A stretch of DNA of 64,000 nucleotides, taken from assembly GCF_004345605.1 (NCBI RefSeq), contig NZ_SLVY01000002.1:248001-312000 (forward strand), written 5' to 3'. The position numbers and the translations under genes are program-made. How positions within the stretch are numbered: the first letter of the stretch is position 1; every line of letters starts with the position of its first letter. Below are positions 7,731 to 17,151 of the stretch, piece after piece. This DNA is from Rhodococcus sp. SMB37. GTDB lineage: Bacteria > Actinomycetota > Actinomycetes > Mycobacteriales > Mycobacteriaceae. The notes under the pieces are model-generated. The model saw only the letters and a list, made by a program, of their open reading frames with translations. It searched no databases and was not told the DNA's origin.

Positions 7731-9203
7731 TCAGGCAGGCCGCTTACCCAGCGGCAGGCTGAGCCGGGCTTCCGTTCCGCCGGCGCCGCTGGTCTCCAAT
7801 TCGATGGAGCCCCCTAGTTCGGCAGCGACCAGCGTCCGGACTATCTGCAGACCGAGACGATCGGAATCCTCGAGGCGGAAGCCGTCGGGTAGACCCTTGC
7901 CCTCGTCGTGCACCACCACATCGAGCACACGGGCCGAACGATGCGCCTTCACTGTCACCGTGCCGTGCGCACCCGGATCGAACGCATGCTCCACCGCGTT
8001 CTGCACGAGTTCGGTCAGCACCATCACGAGCGGGGTCGCCCGGTCCGCCGGAAACACTCCCAGATTGCCCTCACGATGCACCCGCACCTGACTGCCGACC
8101 GCCGACACATCGACGACGATCGGTATCAACCGGTCGAAGACGTCGTCGAGGTCGACTTCCTCGTCGACCGACATCGACAGCGCTTCGTGCACCAGCGCAA
8201 TCGACGTCACACGTCGGACTGCTTCGCCGAGTGCCTGCTGTGCCTCGCCGTTGCCCGTGCGGCGCGCCTGCAGTCGCAGCAGTGCGGCAACCGTCTGCAG
8301 GTTGTTCTTGACCCGGTGGTGGATCTCGCGGATCGTCGCATCCTTGCTCATCAGCGCGCGGTCTCGCCGCTTGACCTCGGTGACGTCGCGTATGACGACC
8401 GCCGCACCGCCGATCCGGCCCCCCGGGGTCAGGACGAGGGCACGGATCAGCACCGTCGCACCACGGGCCTCGACCTCCATACGCTGCCCGTTGCGACCCT
8501 CCACGGCGCCCCTCAGGTAGTCGGAGACATCGCGGCTCTCGAAGGGATCGGTGACGAGCGCCCGAGTCGTCTCGATCAGGTCCTGCCCGCGCAGATCCGA
8601 GTTGAATCCCATCCGGTGATAGGCCGACAAGGCGTTCGGACTCGCATAGACCACACGTCCTTCCCGATCGAGCCGGATGAAACCGTCACCGGCGCGCGGG
8701 CTCGACTTCGTGTCGGAACGTGCCTCGGCGGTCGGGAAGCTTCCTTCGCTGATCATCCGGTAGAGCGCATCGGCGCACTCCAGATAAGCGGTCTCCAATG
8801 CGCTCGCCGACCGTCTCGATACACGTGCGGCGTCGCGGCTGAGGACCGCAACGATGTCGTCGCCCCATCGCACGGGCACCGCTTGCCGCATGTTGATCGC
8901 ATCGCCGGAGCCCGGCTGCGCGGTGACGATCCGTCCGGTCTCGAACGCTTCACGCACATACGGGTGCTCGTCGTCGGATACGACGATGCCCACGGCATCC
9001 TCGGGCAACACCGTCGAGGTCGTCGTCGGGCGGCACTGGGCCACGCACACGATGCCGCGGGGATCCGCGTTCACCCATAGCAGTACATCGGCGAACGACA
9101 GGTCCGCGAGCAACTGCCATTCCCCCACCACCCTCTGGAGGTGGTCGACAGCAGCGCCCGGCAGATCGGTATGGGTTGCGAGCAGCGCGCTGAGCGTCGA
9201 CAC
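7731..9203 (-). CDS. pdtaS: Two-component sensor histidine kinase PdtaS
   Basis: A 490-residue soluble sensor kinase without membrane segments. An N-terminal GAF domain (start MSTLSALLATHTDLPGAAV) is followed by a PAS domain (about 170-275), a HisKA_2 dimerisation segment containing IHHRVKNNLQTVAAL near residue 300, and a HATPase domain (N-box ELVQNAVEHAF, G-box DEGKGLP). The HHRVKNNL box is the hallmark of this family. The mycobacterial homologue Rv3220c signals to the ANTAR-domain RNA-binding regulator PdtaR, encoded elsewhere; no regulator is adjacent here either. The start is GTG 9203, 17 bp after the biotinyl protein gene. Confidence 0.93.
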   Translation of the reverse strand: MSTLSALLATHTDLPGAAVDHLQRVVGEWQLLADLSFADVLLWVNADPRGIVCVAQCRPTTTSTVLPEDAVGIVVSDDEHPYVREAFETGRIVTAQPGSGDAINMRQAVPVRWGDDIVAVLSRDAARVSRRSASALETAYLECADALYRMISEGSFPTAEARSDTKSSPRAGDGFIRLDREGRVVYASPNALSAYHRMGFNSDLRGQDLIETTRALVTDPFESRDVSDYLRGAVEGRNGQRMEVEARGATVLIRALVLTPGGRIGGAAVVIRDVTEVKRRDRALMSKDATIREIHHRVKNNLQTVAALLRLQARRTGNGEAQQALGEAVRRVTSIALVHEALSMSVDEEVDLDDVFDRLIPIVVDVSAVGSQVRVHREGNLGVFPADRATPLVMVLTELVQNAVEHAFDPGAHGTVTVKAHRSARVLDVVVHDEGKGLPDGFRLEDSDRLGLQIVRTLVAAELGGSIELETSGAGGTEARLSLPLGKRPA

Positions 9204-9220
9204 CGTCTGAACTTCCGCGC

Positions 9221-9436
9221 TCAGGAGATGACCGCGATGAGGTCACCCTGCTGGATGACGTCGCCGACCGCGACGTCGACCGAGGTGACAGTGCCTGCGT
9301 TCTCCGCGATCACCGGAATCTCCATCTTCATCGACTCCAGGATGACCAGAGTGTCTCCCTCCGCCACCACATCACCTTCACTGACAACCACCTCGAAGAC
9401 TGTGGAGACCATTTCGGCGCGCACGTCCTCTGCCAT
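9221..9436 (-). CDS. Biotin/lipoyl attachment protein (TB7.3-like)
   Basis: A 71-residue single biotinyl domain. ESMKMEI near residue 36 carries the lysine to be biotinylated, and the flanking beta hairpin repeats (EGDTLVILESMKMEIPV, then GDLIAVIS) complete the hammerhead fold. It corresponds to Rv3221c/TB7.3. No carboxylase or transcarboxylase subunit lies next to it, so the partner enzyme is unknown. The start ATG 9436 gives MAEDVRAEM; earlier in-frame codons have no support. It is probably cotranscribed with pdtaS downstream. Confidence 0.9.
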   Translation of the reverse strand: MAEDVRAEMVSTVFEVVVSEGDVVAEGDTLVILESMKMEIPVIAENAGTVTSVDVAVGDVIQQGDLIAVIS

Positions 9437-9540
9437 CGAACACCTCGATTCGCTGCTCCGGAGCCCGGACGGTGGACCTGCCGACAAGGCCACTCGACCG
9501 CACGTGGAACACTGTAATCAACAAGAAAGGAGATCCCACC

Positions 9541-9615
9541 ATGGGTAAGCGAGGTCGCAAGAAGCGCAGCCGCAAGGGCAACGCCGCAAACCACGGCAAG
9601 CGTCCCAACGCCTGA
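9541..9615 (+). CDS. 50S ribosomal protein bL37 (24 residues)
   Basis: A 24-codon gene: MGKRGRKKRSRKG... ending NHGKRPNA. It has 11 Lys/Arg residues and matches the actinobacterial bL37 protein seen in mycobacterial large-subunit structures, where it lies in rRNA near the peptidyl transferase region. A textbook AAGGAGAT ends just upstream of ATG 9541. A very strong terminator follows 12 bases after the stop. The gene is easily missed because of its size. It sits divergently from the biotinyl protein gene, in about the expected place beside sigH. Confidence 0.9.
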   Translation: MGKRGRKKRSRKGNAANHGKRPNA

Positions 9616-9627
9616 CGCACAGACAGT

Positions 9628-9670
9628 CGTCGCGGGGGCCGGAAAGCGCTGCTTTCCGGCCCCCGCGACG
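9628..9670 (+). terminator. Strong terminator after bL37
   Basis: A perfect 20-bp inverted repeat (9628-9647 with 9651-9670) has a three-base loop. It separates the bL37 gene from the convergent rshA gene. The T run is weak on the + strand (TCTGTTCG). Confidence 0.85.
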
Positions 9671-9686
9671 TCTGTTCGCTTCTGCC

Positions 9687-9965
9687 CTACTTGTTGTCGC
9701 GGACGTTCACCACGACGGTCCGACGGATCTCGACCATCAAACGTTCCCGCAGGCCCTCCGGCGCGTGTTCGCCACCGCACTTGCGGCTGAGCAGAGCCTT
9801 GACCTTCTCTTCGATGCCGTACGTCGCGAGGCACGAACCACAGTCGTCGAGATGCCGTTGCAGTCGAGTTCTCGATGCCTCGTCGCACTCCGAATCGAGG
9901 AGCAGGTACACGTCCGCGATGACCGCTGAGCAGTCGAGTTGCTCGAAATCTGCCTGCTCGCTCAC
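9687..9965 (-). CDS. rshA: Zinc anti-sigma factor RshA/RsrA
   Basis: A 92-residue thiol-redox anti-sigma factor. The H-x3-C-x2-C signature (HLDDCGSC) near residue 38 and additional cysteines near residues 12, 27 and 63 form the ZAS switch: zinc is bound when reduced, and oxidation forms a disulfide that releases SigH. Its GTG start overlaps the sigH TGA in a GTGA arrangement, so translation is coupled to sigH and stoichiometry is maintained. The pair is the actinobacterial equivalent of SigR-RsrA. Confidence 0.93.
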   Translation of the reverse strand: MSEQADFEQLDCSAVIADVYLLLDSECDEASRTRLQRHLDDCGSCLATYGIEEKVKALLSRKCGGEHAPEGLRERLMVEIRRTVVVNVRDNK

Positions 9966-10630
9966 TGCGAGACTCCCTTCTGGCCCTCGGTGCCGATAGA
10001 CCCGTCGGTGCTGACAGTCGCTGCTTCGTCCTTCGCGCGGCCACGGTGGAATCCACGTTCACGCGCGACATCTGCGAGGAGCCCCCGCAACTGCTTTCGT
10101 CCCCGGTGCAGCCTGGACATCACGGTGCCGATCGGCGTACCCATGATCTCGGCGATCTCCTTGTAGGGGAAGCCTTCGACGTCCGCGTAGTACACGGCCA
10201 TCCGGAAGTCCTCCGGGAGCTCCTGCAGTGCTGCCTTGATGTCGTCGTCGGGCAGCGCATCGAGCGCTTCCACCTCGGCGGACCGCAGACCGGTCGACGA
10301 ATGCTCGGCGGTTGCCGCGAGCTGCCAGTCGGTGATCTCGTCCGTCGGGTACTGGGCGGGTTGACGCTGCCGCTTCCGATACGTATTGATATACGTGTTC
10401 GTCAGGATCCGGTACATCCAGGCCTTGAGGTTGGTGCCTTCCCGGAACGACCGGAACGCCGAGAAGGCCTTGATGTAGGTCTCCTGCACCAGGTCTTCGG
10501 CGTCGGCAGGATTACGGGTCATCCGCAATGCGGCGCCGTAGAGCTGGTCGAGCAAGGGCATCGCATCCCGCTCGAACCGCTCGGCCAGTTGTTCTGCAGA
10601 CTCCTCGACCACACCGATCCCTTCACTCAT
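9962..10630 (-). CDS. sigH: ECF sigma factor SigH (SigR type)
   Basis: A 222-residue ECF sigma factor for the disulfide and heat stress response. Region 2 ([33 protein letters not shown]) and region 4 ([21 protein letters not shown]) are both intact and closely resemble M. tuberculosis SigH. I placed the start at ATG 10630 ([10 protein letters not shown]); the frame extends further upstream but that part looks noncoding and overlaps its own promoter. A canonical SigH promoter lies about 140 bp upstream, implying positive autoregulation. rshA follows with a 4-base overlap. Confidence 0.92.
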   Translation of the reverse strand: MSEGIGVVEESAEQLAERFERDAMPLLDQLYGAALRMTRNPADAEDLVQETYIKAFSAFRSFREGTNLKAWMYRILTNTYINTYRKRQRQPAQYPTDEITDWQLAATAEHSSTGLRSAEVEALDALPDDDIKAALQELPEDFRMAVYYADVEGFPYKEIAEIMGTPIGTVMSRLHRGRKQLRGLLADVARERGFHRGRAKDEAATVSTDGSIGTEGQKGVSQ

Positions 10631-10766
10631 CCCCTCGGTGAAGGCTACCGGGCAATCGGGATCCGGACGGGGAGGGCTCAATACCGGCACCGGTGCTCCG
10701 ATCTTCTCGCTTCGACATGTTCGCTCGACAGGGGCCGAAGTCCTCGACGTGCGGCCCACGGGGATC

Positions 10767-10793
10767 AACAACATCCCGGTGCGAGTTGTTCCC
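10767..10793 (-). promoter_or_regulatory. SigH-dependent autoregulatory promoter
   Basis: On the - strand, GGGAAC (10793-10788) is followed after 18 bases by GTT (10769-10767). This matches the SigR/SigH consensus GGGAAY-N18-GTT. It would start transcription near 10760 and give sigH a leader of about 130 bases. Confidence 0.75.
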
Positions 10794-10854
10794 GAACCTT
10801 CACATTTCCGGGCCTCCCACCGTCCGTCCGGCAGGTATTCCTAGTCTGATGTTC

Positions 10855-11352
10855 ATGGCTTCCACCTCCACACCTGCGACCACCCTGCTGAAGCGTGAGA
10901 AGGTCGACCACCGTGTTCACGAATACTCGCACGACCCGAAATCTGGGTCGTACGGCTCGGAAGCGGTGGACGTCCTCGGTGAGCGACTCGGTGTGGCCGC
11001 CGCGCAGATCCTCAAGACGCTGGTGATCTCCCTGTCGGACGGTTCGCTCGCCGTCGCGGTGATACCGGTCCCCGACACGCTGTCGCTCAAGGCCGCAGCG
11101 GGAGCGCTGGGTGGCGGTAAGGCAGCGATGGCGGAACGCGCGGCCGCTGAACGTGCCACCGGGTACGTACTGGGTGGAATCTCCCCGCTCGGTCAGCGCA
11201 AGCGTTTACGCACCGTCGTCGACGCCTCCGCGCAGCAGTGGCAGCGCGTGCTGTGCAGCGCCGGCAGGCGGGGTCTCGAGATCGAACTGGCCCCCGCCGA
11301 TCTGATCCGCCTCACCGACGCCGTGGTGGCGCCCGTCGCCTCCGGCCGCTGA
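10855..11352 (+). CDS. ybaK: Cys-tRNA(Pro) deacylase, YbaK/EbsC family
   Basis: A 165-residue YbaK/EbsC protein that hydrolyses mischarged Cys-tRNA(Pro) or related aminoacyl-tRNAs after synthetase errors. The conserved lysine of the ILKTLV segment (near residue 47) and the glycine-rich GYVLGGISPLGQRKRL loop are visible, as in bacterial YbaK. ATG 10849 or ATG 10855 could be used; I prefer the second (MASTSTPATTLLK). It is transcribed divergently from sigH, sharing the region that holds the SigH promoter. Confidence 0.9.
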   Translation: MASTSTPATTLLKREKVDHRVHEYSHDPKSGSYGSEAVDVLGERLGVAAAQILKTLVISLSDGSLAVAVIPVPDTLSLKAAAGALGGGKAAMAERAAAERATGYVLGGISPLGQRKRLRTVVDASAQQWQRVLCSAGRRGLEIELAPADLIRLTDAVVAPVASGR

Positions 11353-11375
11353 CCACCTGCCCGCTCCCGGGTGGT

Positions 11376-12122
11376 CTAGAGGAAGGCCAGCTGGTCGCCC
11401 CTGCCTTCGTCGGGTGCCACGAGTTCCGGACCCTTGTTCCGGACACTGTTGACTTTGTCCGACACGCGCCGGATCTCGATCCCGGAGACCGCCTCTGTGC
11501 TGGGCACGATCAGATCCGGATGCCCGAGGCTGTCGGGATCGAGCCAGGCGTCCCATCGTTCGGGTGGCATGATCAGGGGCATCCGTTGGTGCACATTGCT
11601 CAGCTGCGCGATCGAATCCGCGGTGAGGATCGTGGTACTGAGCAGCGGTGGCGCGTCGGGGGTGCGCGGGTCGTGCCACACCGCCCACAGGCCCGCCATG
11701 TAGATACGTGAACCGTCGCCCTGCGACATGAAATACGGAACCTTGCGGGTCTTTCCGCCGGAAGCCGGCTCGACCTGCCATTCGTACCATCCGTCCATCG
11801 GGACGAGGCAGCGTTTGTAGCGAAGCGACTGCGCGAACGACGGTTTGGTGGCGACCGACTCGGATCGGGCGTTGAACAGCGGTGCGCTCTTGCCGACCTC
11901 CTTCGCGAAGGACGGCACGAGGCCCCAGCGCATGCGCCGGATCCGACGTCGTGCCGCGCTCTCCGGATCCTCACGATCGTGCCGTGCCACCACGGTGAGC
12001 ACACCGGTCGTGGGTGCCACGTTGTACTCGGGCACGATCTCGGCGTCACCCGTCTCGTCGATCGCATCGAGTTCGGCTGCCAACGTCGCCGGATCCACTG
12101 TGGTCGCATACCTACCGCACAT
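11376..12122 (-). CDS. SOS response-associated peptidase family (HMCES/YedK)
   Basis: A 248-residue SRAP domain protein. Met removal would expose catalytic Cys2 (MCGRYA), which crosslinks to abasic sites in single-stranded DNA. Other active-site residues are visible: Asn in FNARSE, Glu in WYEW and His in [10 protein letters not shown]. All are present, so the protein should be active. It matches Rv3226c in position, divergent from aroA. The length is normal for actinobacterial members. Confidence 0.92.
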   Translation of the reverse strand: MCGRYATTVDPATLAAELDAIDETGDAEIVPEYNVAPTTGVLTVVARHDREDPESAARRRIRRMRWGLVPSFAKEVGKSAPLFNARSESVATKPSFAQSLRYKRCLVPMDGWYEWQVEPASGGKTRKVPYFMSQGDGSRIYMAGLWAVWHDPRTPDAPPLLSTTILTADSIAQLSNVHQRMPLIMPPERWDAWLDPDSLGHPDLIVPSTEAVSGIEIRRVSDKVNSVRNKGPELVAPDEGRGDQLAFL

Positions 12123-12220
12123 GCCACGAGTGTGGCAGCCGCGACCGACACCTCGCCATCTTCACCGCGCGGCACCATCCGCAGTCGAGGTTCGACCGGT
12201 CCATGGGCGAAGATGGACGG

Positions 12221-13489
12221 GTGAGCCTGTGGAGAGCACCCCGAGCCGTGAACGCCGTCGACGCGTCCGTTGCACTACCCGGATCGAAGTCGATCACGAA
12301 CCGCGCCCTGATCCTGGCCGCGCTGGCCGACGGGCCGTCGACGATCACCGGAGCTTTACGTAGCCGCGACACCGATCTGATGATCGGTGCGCTGCGCGCC
12401 GTCGGCACCACGATCGTCGACCGCGACGGAGGCACGACCCTCGACGTCACTCCCGGCATGTTGCGCGGCAGCTCGGTCGAATGCGGCCTGGCCGGCACGG
12501 TCATGCGGTTCGTACCGCCGTTGGCCGCGCTCGCGGTGGGCGACGTGCACTTCGACGGCGACGAGCAAGCACGCGTCCGCCCGATGGGCACCGTCCTCGA
12601 CGCAATGCGCGGCCTCGGGGCAGAGATCGACGGCGACGGGCTTCCGTTCACCGTGCGAGGCAAGGGCGCGGTGCGTGGCGGCAGTGTCACGATCGATGCG
12701 TCCGGGTCCTCGCAGTTCGTCTCGGGTCTGTTGCTGTCGGGCGCGGCGTTCGACGAGGGCGTCGCGGTGCACCACGACGGGAAGCCGGTTCCGTCGATGC
12801 CACACATCGACATGACCGTCGACATGCTCCGGGCGGCAGGGGTTTCCGTCGACACGTCGGAGGCGAACACGTGGCGCGTCGCACCGGGCACGATCAAGTC
12901 CCACGACGTGACGGTCGAACCCGATCTGTCGAACGCCACGCCGTTCCTCGCCGCTGCGGCTGTCACCGGCGGCACCGTCTCGGTGCCGCTGTGGCCCGCG
13001 ACGACCACTCAGGCCGGGGATGCGATCCGCGGCATTCTCGAGAACATGGGCGCGGACGTGTCGCTGGCCGACGGCGTGCTCACCGTGCACGGACCCGAGA
13101 GGCTCGCCGGCATCGACGTGGACCTGCACGACGTGGGCGAGTTGGCCCCCACGGTCGCGGCGGTCGCAGCGTTCGCGTCCGGCCCGTCCTACCTGCGCGG
13201 GATCGCTCATTTGCGCGGCCACGAGACCGACCGGCTCGCCGCTCTGGCCACCGAGATCAACGGCCTCGGCGGATCGGTCACCGAGACCGACGACGGCCTG
13301 CGTATCGAACCGGCGCCGCTGCATGGCGGGGTATGGCGGTCCTATGCCGACCACCGGATGGCGACGGCAGGCGCAATCATCGGTCTCGTGATCGACGGAG
13401 TCGATGTCGAGGACATCGGTACGACGGCCAAGACGCTGCCGGGATTCGAAGCCCTGTGGGACCGGATGTTGACGGGAGTCCGCTCCTGA
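12221..13489 (+). CDS. aroA: 3-phosphoshikimate 1-carboxyvinyltransferase (EPSP synthase)
   Basis: Sixth step of the shikimate pathway: joins phosphoenolpyruvate and shikimate-3-phosphate. Conserved stretches are all present: [10 protein letters not shown] (Lys for substrate binding), [49 protein letters not shown] and YADHRMA. 422 residues from GTG 12221, which aligns best with M. tuberculosis AroA; ATG 12203 would add six residues. The last codons overlap the start of rsgA, indicating an operon with coupled translation. Confidence 0.95.
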   Translation: MSLWRAPRAVNAVDASVALPGSKSITNRALILAALADGPSTITGALRSRDTDLMIGALRAVGTTIVDRDGGTTLDVTPGMLRGSSVECGLAGTVMRFVPPLAALAVGDVHFDGDEQARVRPMGTVLDAMRGLGAEIDGDGLPFTVRGKGAVRGGSVTIDASGSSQFVSGLLLSGAAFDEGVAVHHDGKPVPSMPHIDMTVDMLRAAGVSVDTSEANTWRVAPGTIKSHDVTVEPDLSNATPFLAAAAVTGGTVSVPLWPATTTQAGDAIRGILENMGADVSLADGVLTVHGPERLAGIDVDLHDVGELAPTVAAVAAFASGPSYLRGIAHLRGHETDRLAALATEINGLGGSVTETDDGLRIEPAPLHGGVWRSYADHRMATAGAIIGLVIDGVDVEDIGTTAKTLPGFEALWDRMLTGVRS

Positions 13490-14475
13490 AACGGCGACAG
13501 TACGACGAGTCCGATGTCCGGGTCCGCCCGGGCAGAGGATCGCGGCCTCGTACCAAGGATCGGCCCGCGCACCGCGACGCGATGGACGGCATGGTCGTCT
13601 CCGTCGACCGCGGACGCTGGGGTGTGGTGCTGGGCGGCGACCCGAATCGGGGCGTCACCACAATGCGCGCCCGGGAACTGGGACGAACTCCCATCGTGGT
13701 GGGAGATCAGGTGGGAGTGGTCGGCGATCTGTCGGGACGCCCCGACACCCTCGCACGGATCGTGCGCGTGGACGACCGCAGCACGGTGCTGCGACGCACC
13801 GCGGACGACACCGACCCGTACGAACGAGTGGTGGTGGCCAACGCCTCGCATCTGCTGATCGTGGTCGCGCTGGCCGATCCCCCGCCCCGTACCGGTCTGG
13901 TCGAGCGCGCGCTGGTGGCCGCATACACGGGTGGCTTGACGCCGGTGTTGTGCCTGACGAAGAGCGACCTGGCCGACCCCGACGCGTTCGCAGCGCACTT
14001 CGCAGACCTCTCCGTTCCGGTGATGCTCGCCGGGCAGGACGACGACCTCACCGAGCTGGCCGCACTGTTGCAGGGCCGTGTGACGGCGCTGATCGGCCAT
14101 TCCGGAGTGGGCAAGTCCACCCTGGTGAATCGGCTCGTCCCCGACGCCGCGCGCGCCACCGGCGTCGTGTCCGGAGTCGGTAAAGGACGTCACACATCCA
14201 CGCAGTCAGTGGCACTGCCGCTCCCCCACAGCGGGTGGGTCGTCGACACGCCCGGTATCCGGTCGTTCGGACTCGCGCACATCGAAGCCGACGACGTCAT
14301 CGGCGCATTCTCCGATCTCGCGGTGGCCGTCGAACAGTGTCCGCGCGGATGCACCCACCTGGGGCCGCCCGCAGATCCCGAGTGTGCACTCGACAAACTC
14401 GAAGGCCAGTCGTTGCGCCGCGCGATGGCCGTACGAGAGTTGCTCGCCGCATTGGCCACGAACGACTCGTGGTAG
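13486..14475 (+). CDS. rsgA: Ribosome small subunit GTPase RsgA
   Basis: Circularly permuted GTPase that checks 30S maturation. An N-terminal OB fold (about residues 30-95) is followed by G4 (TKSD), G1 (GHSGVGKST) and G3 (DTPGIRSF) in permuted order, then a zinc knuckle (CPRGCTH with a later PEC). No ATG, GTG or TTG lies at a sensible place: the best start is CTG 13486, preceded by GGGAG with seven-base spacing and overlapping the aroA stop as CTGA. A GTG at 13456 is an alternative. It is followed by a terminator shared with the desaturase gene. Confidence 0.9.
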   Translation: MKRRQYDESDVRVRPGRGSRPRTKDRPAHRDAMDGMVVSVDRGRWGVVLGGDPNRGVTTMRARELGRTPIVVGDQVGVVGDLSGRPDTLARIVRVDDRSTVLRRTADDTDPYERVVVANASHLLIVVALADPPPRTGLVERALVAAYTGGLTPVLCLTKSDLADPDAFAAHFADLSVPVMLAGQDDDLTELAALLQGRVTALIGHSGVGKSTLVNRLVPDAARATGVVSGVGKGRHTSTQSVALPLPHSGWVVDTPGIRSFGLAHIEADDVIGAFSDLAVAVEQCPRGCTHLGPPADPECALDKLEGQSLRRAMAVRELLAALATNDSW

Positions 14476-14488
14476 GCCACACATGTAA

Positions 14489-14520
14489 GAGCCCGGCCTC
14501 GTCGAAACGAAGCCGGGCTC
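14489..14520. terminator. Bidirectional terminator between rsgA and desaturase
   Basis: 14-bp arms with one mismatch (14489-14502 and 14507-14520) around GAGCCCGGC/GCCGGGCTC lie between the convergent genes. Confidence 0.75.
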
Positions 14521-14543
14521 TGCCGTCTGTCACTAAGTGTCGG

Positions 14544-15779
14544 TCAGCGCATCCCGAGCACACGGCGGACGAGACCACGCTTGCGGGCCTTCTCGATGGT
14601 GGTGGCAAGACCCTGCCTGCGACCCGTGACCGGATCCACTTCGGCGGGCCCGCCGAATCCGCGCTCGGACGCCGTTTCCGGCGCTGCGTCGCGCGTGTCC
14701 TTGAGGTACTTGTCGGGAAGCGACAGCTTGGCGATGGTTCGCCATGACTTCCAATACTGCACCGCGAGCGGACCGGTCGTGTACGGCAGATCGTACTTGT
14801 CGCACAGTTCACGCACCCGTACGGCGATCTCGGCGTACCGATTCGAGGGCAGATCCGGGTAGATGTGGTGCTCGATCTGGTAACTCAGATTGCCGGTCAT
14901 GAAATCCATGACCTTGCCGCCCGAGATGTTTGCCGACCCCAGCATCTGCCGCAGGTACCACTCGGCGTGGGTCTCGTTCTCGATATCGTTCTTGGTGAAC
15001 TTCTCGGCGCCATCCGGGAAGTGACCACAGAAGATCACCGCGTTGGTCCACAGGTTACGGACGAAGTTGGCGGTGGCGTTGGCCTTGATCGTCGACTTCC
15101 ACGCCTTACCGGTGAGCGCCGGGTAGACAACGTAGTCGCGGAGGTTCTGCTTGCCGATCTTGGCGAGCACCTCCTTGCCACGGACCTTCGTCAGTTCGCG
15201 ATCGTCACGGCCCTGGACGACCTTGCCGAGTTCGAGTAACTGAATCGCGATGCCGTACTGGAACAGGGACGCGAGGAGCGCGTTGTAGGCGATGTTACCG
15301 AGGTAGAACGGCTTCCAGCGCTGATCGCGCGTGACCCGGAGCAGACCGTATCCGACGTCGTCGTCCATGCCCAGGATGTTGGTGTACTTGTGGTGGTGGT
15401 AGTTGTGGGTGATCTTCCAGTGCGCCGACGGGTCGGCGTTGTCCCACTCCCAGCTCGCCGAGTGCACCTCCGGGTCGTTCATCCAATCCCACTGCCCGTG
15501 CATCACATTGTGCCCGAGTTCCATGTTCTCGATGATCTTCGACAGAGACAGCATGGTCGTCCCGAGAATCCAGAGGGGACGTTTCCGCGAGCCGAGCAGG
15601 ACCACGCGCCCCCCGATCTCGAGACCACGCTGCAACCGGATGGTATTGCGGACGTAGCGGGCATCACGCTCACCGCGAGACTCTTCCACCTCGCGCCTGA
15701 TCGCGTCGAGTTCGCGGCCGATGGCCTCGACGTCGGCCTCGGTGAGGTGCGCGTACTCTTTGACATCCGAAATCGCCAT
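14544..15779 (-). CDS. Acyl-CoA delta-9 desaturase, DesA3-like (first copy)
   Basis: Membrane di-iron fatty acyl-CoA desaturase making oleate-type lipids. All three histidine boxes are intact: HNVMH, HNYHHH and QIEHH. Membrane spans lie between boxes and the C-terminal tail is basic. 411 residues, normal for the family. It needs electrons from the ferredoxin-reductase-like protein encoded at 17184-18314. Directly upstream of the start are two copies of the CGTAGGTT operator. It shares roughly two thirds of residues by eye with the second copy next to it, so the pair is a tandem duplication. Confidence 0.92.
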   Translation of the reverse strand: MAISDVKEYAHLTEADVEAIGRELDAIRREVEESRGERDARYVRNTIRLQRGLEIGGRVVLLGSRKRPLWILGTTMLSLSKIIENMELGHNVMHGQWDWMNDPEVHSASWEWDNADPSAHWKITHNYHHHKYTNILGMDDDVGYGLLRVTRDQRWKPFYLGNIAYNALLASLFQYGIAIQLLELGKVVQGRDDRELTKVRGKEVLAKIGKQNLRDYVVYPALTGKAWKSTIKANATANFVRNLWTNAVIFCGHFPDGAEKFTKNDIENETHAEWYLRQMLGSANISGGKVMDFMTGNLSYQIEHHIYPDLPSNRYAEIAVRVRELCDKYDLPYTTGPLAVQYWKSWRTIAKLSLPDKYLKDTRDAAPETASERGFGGPAEVDPVTGRRQGLATTIEKARKRGLVRRVLGMR

Positions 15780-15787
15780 GCACTTAC

Positions 15788-15815
15788 CCTACCGTAGGTT
15801 ACGACTCCGTAGGTT
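15788..15815. promoter_or_regulatory. Operator region of first desaturase: two CGTAGGTT half-sites
   Basis: CCTAC-C-GTAGG (15788-15798) and TACG-N4-CGTA (15800-15811) give two CCGTAGGTT motifs 15 bp apart. They begin nine bases upstream of the desaturase start. The same motif recurs at 18338-18380, so both promoters probably answer to one repressor. Confidence 0.6.
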
Positions 15816-15840
15816 AGTAGATTTCCTGCTGTGACCGGAA

Positions 15841-17136
15841 TCACGCACTACTGGTTGCGAGTGTCTTCCTGTGTCGCACAGCGGCCTTCGTGCGTCGCGC
15901 CGCCACAGCGTGCTCCGCGTGCGTCCGCAGCGCGGTGAGCAGACCCCGTCGCCGGCCCGTGATCGGATCGGTGGTGATCGCTGACAACCCCACGTTCGCA
16001 CGCACGTGCCGGAACTTACGCTCGGATGACGTCTCGGGCGCATCGTCGGAGGTCGCCCTCAAGAACCGGTCGGGAAGTGCAAGCTTGTGGATCGTGCGCA
16101 GAGCGAGCCAGTACTGACGCCCCAACGATCCGGTCGTGTAGGGCAGGTCGTACTTGCCGCACAACGCGCGGACCCGGGCCGCGATCTCGGGATACCGATT
16201 ACTCGGCAGATCCGGGAACAGGTGATGCTCGATCTGATAGCTCAGATTGCCGGTCATGAATCCCATGACCTTGCCGCCCGAGATGTTCGCGCTACCGAGC
16301 AACTGACGCAGATACCACTGCGCGCGCGTCTCCCGCTCGAATTCGTCGGGGGTGAACTTCTCCGCGCCGTCAGGGAAGTGCCCGCAGAAGATCACCGCGT
16401 ACGCCCAGAGGTTACGGATGAGATTCGCAGTGAGATTCGCCTTCAACGTCGAACGCCATGCGGGACCCGTGACTGCGGGAAAGAGGACGCAGTCCTTGAG
16501 GACCTGCTTACCCGCCTTGACAGCGAACTCCTTGTTCGGCTCCGAATTCCATTGTGCATGAGGCACACCGGCAAGGTCCTTTGCCGCCGTCAGGTCGTGC
16601 AGCGCGATGCCCCATTCGAATCCCGCAGCGAGAATCACATTCGCTACCGGCTGCAGGAGGTTGATCGGACGCCACTTCTCGTCGCGGGTCATCCGGAGGA
16701 TGCCGAATCCGACGTCGTCATCCATGCCCACGATGTTCGTGTAGGTGTGGTGCGCGTAATTGTGCGCGCGCTTCCAGTGGGCGGACGGGCCCGTCTGGTC
16801 CCACTCCCAGGATGTCGAGTGGATCTCGGGATCGTTCATCCAATCCCACTGCCCGTGCATCACATTGTGGCCGAGCTCCATATTTTCGATGATCTTCGCC
16901 AACGACAGCGACGCGGTGCCCAACAACCACCACGTCCGCTCTCGTGACCGGAACAGCGCCAGACGGCCGATGACCTCGAGGGTCCGCTGCAGCCGGATAG
17001 TGTTCTGGATGTACCGCGCATCGCGCACACCGCGCGAACGCTCGATATCGCTTCGAATCGCGTCGAGCTCACGTCCGAGCGCCTCGACATCGGCGTCGGT
17101 CAGATGCGCGAATTCCCGAATATCGCTGATAGCCAA
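15841..17136 (-). CDS. Acyl-CoA delta-9 desaturase, DesA3-like (second copy)
   Basis: Paralogue of the neighbouring desaturase with the same three histidine boxes (HNVMH, HNYAHH, QIEHH); the second box reads HNYAHH where the first copy has HNYHHH. 431 residues, with a longer basic C-terminal tail. The start is TTG 17136 with GGAAGG six to seven bases upstream; the longer frame covers the intergenic gap. It lies 47 bp after the reductase gene and is probably in its operon (as Rv3230c-desA3), while the first copy has its own promoter. No operator motif is found directly before this gene. Confidence 0.9.
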   Translation of the reverse strand: MAISDIREFAHLTDADVEALGRELDAIRSDIERSRGVRDARYIQNTIRLQRTLEVIGRLALFRSRERTWWLLGTASLSLAKIIENMELGHNVMHGQWDWMNDPEIHSTSWEWDQTGPSAHWKRAHNYAHHTYTNIVGMDDDVGFGILRMTRDEKWRPINLLQPVANVILAAGFEWGIALHDLTAAKDLAGVPHAQWNSEPNKEFAVKAGKQVLKDCVLFPAVTGPAWRSTLKANLTANLIRNLWAYAVIFCGHFPDGAEKFTPDEFERETRAQWYLRQLLGSANISGGKVMGFMTGNLSYQIEHHLFPDLPSNRYPEIAARVRALCGKYDLPYTTGSLGRQYWLALRTIHKLALPDRFLRATSDDAPETSSERKFRHVRANVGLSAITTDPITGRRRGLLTALRTHAEHAVAARRTKAAVRHRKTLATSSA

Positions 17137-17151
17137 ACGGGGCCCTTCCCC

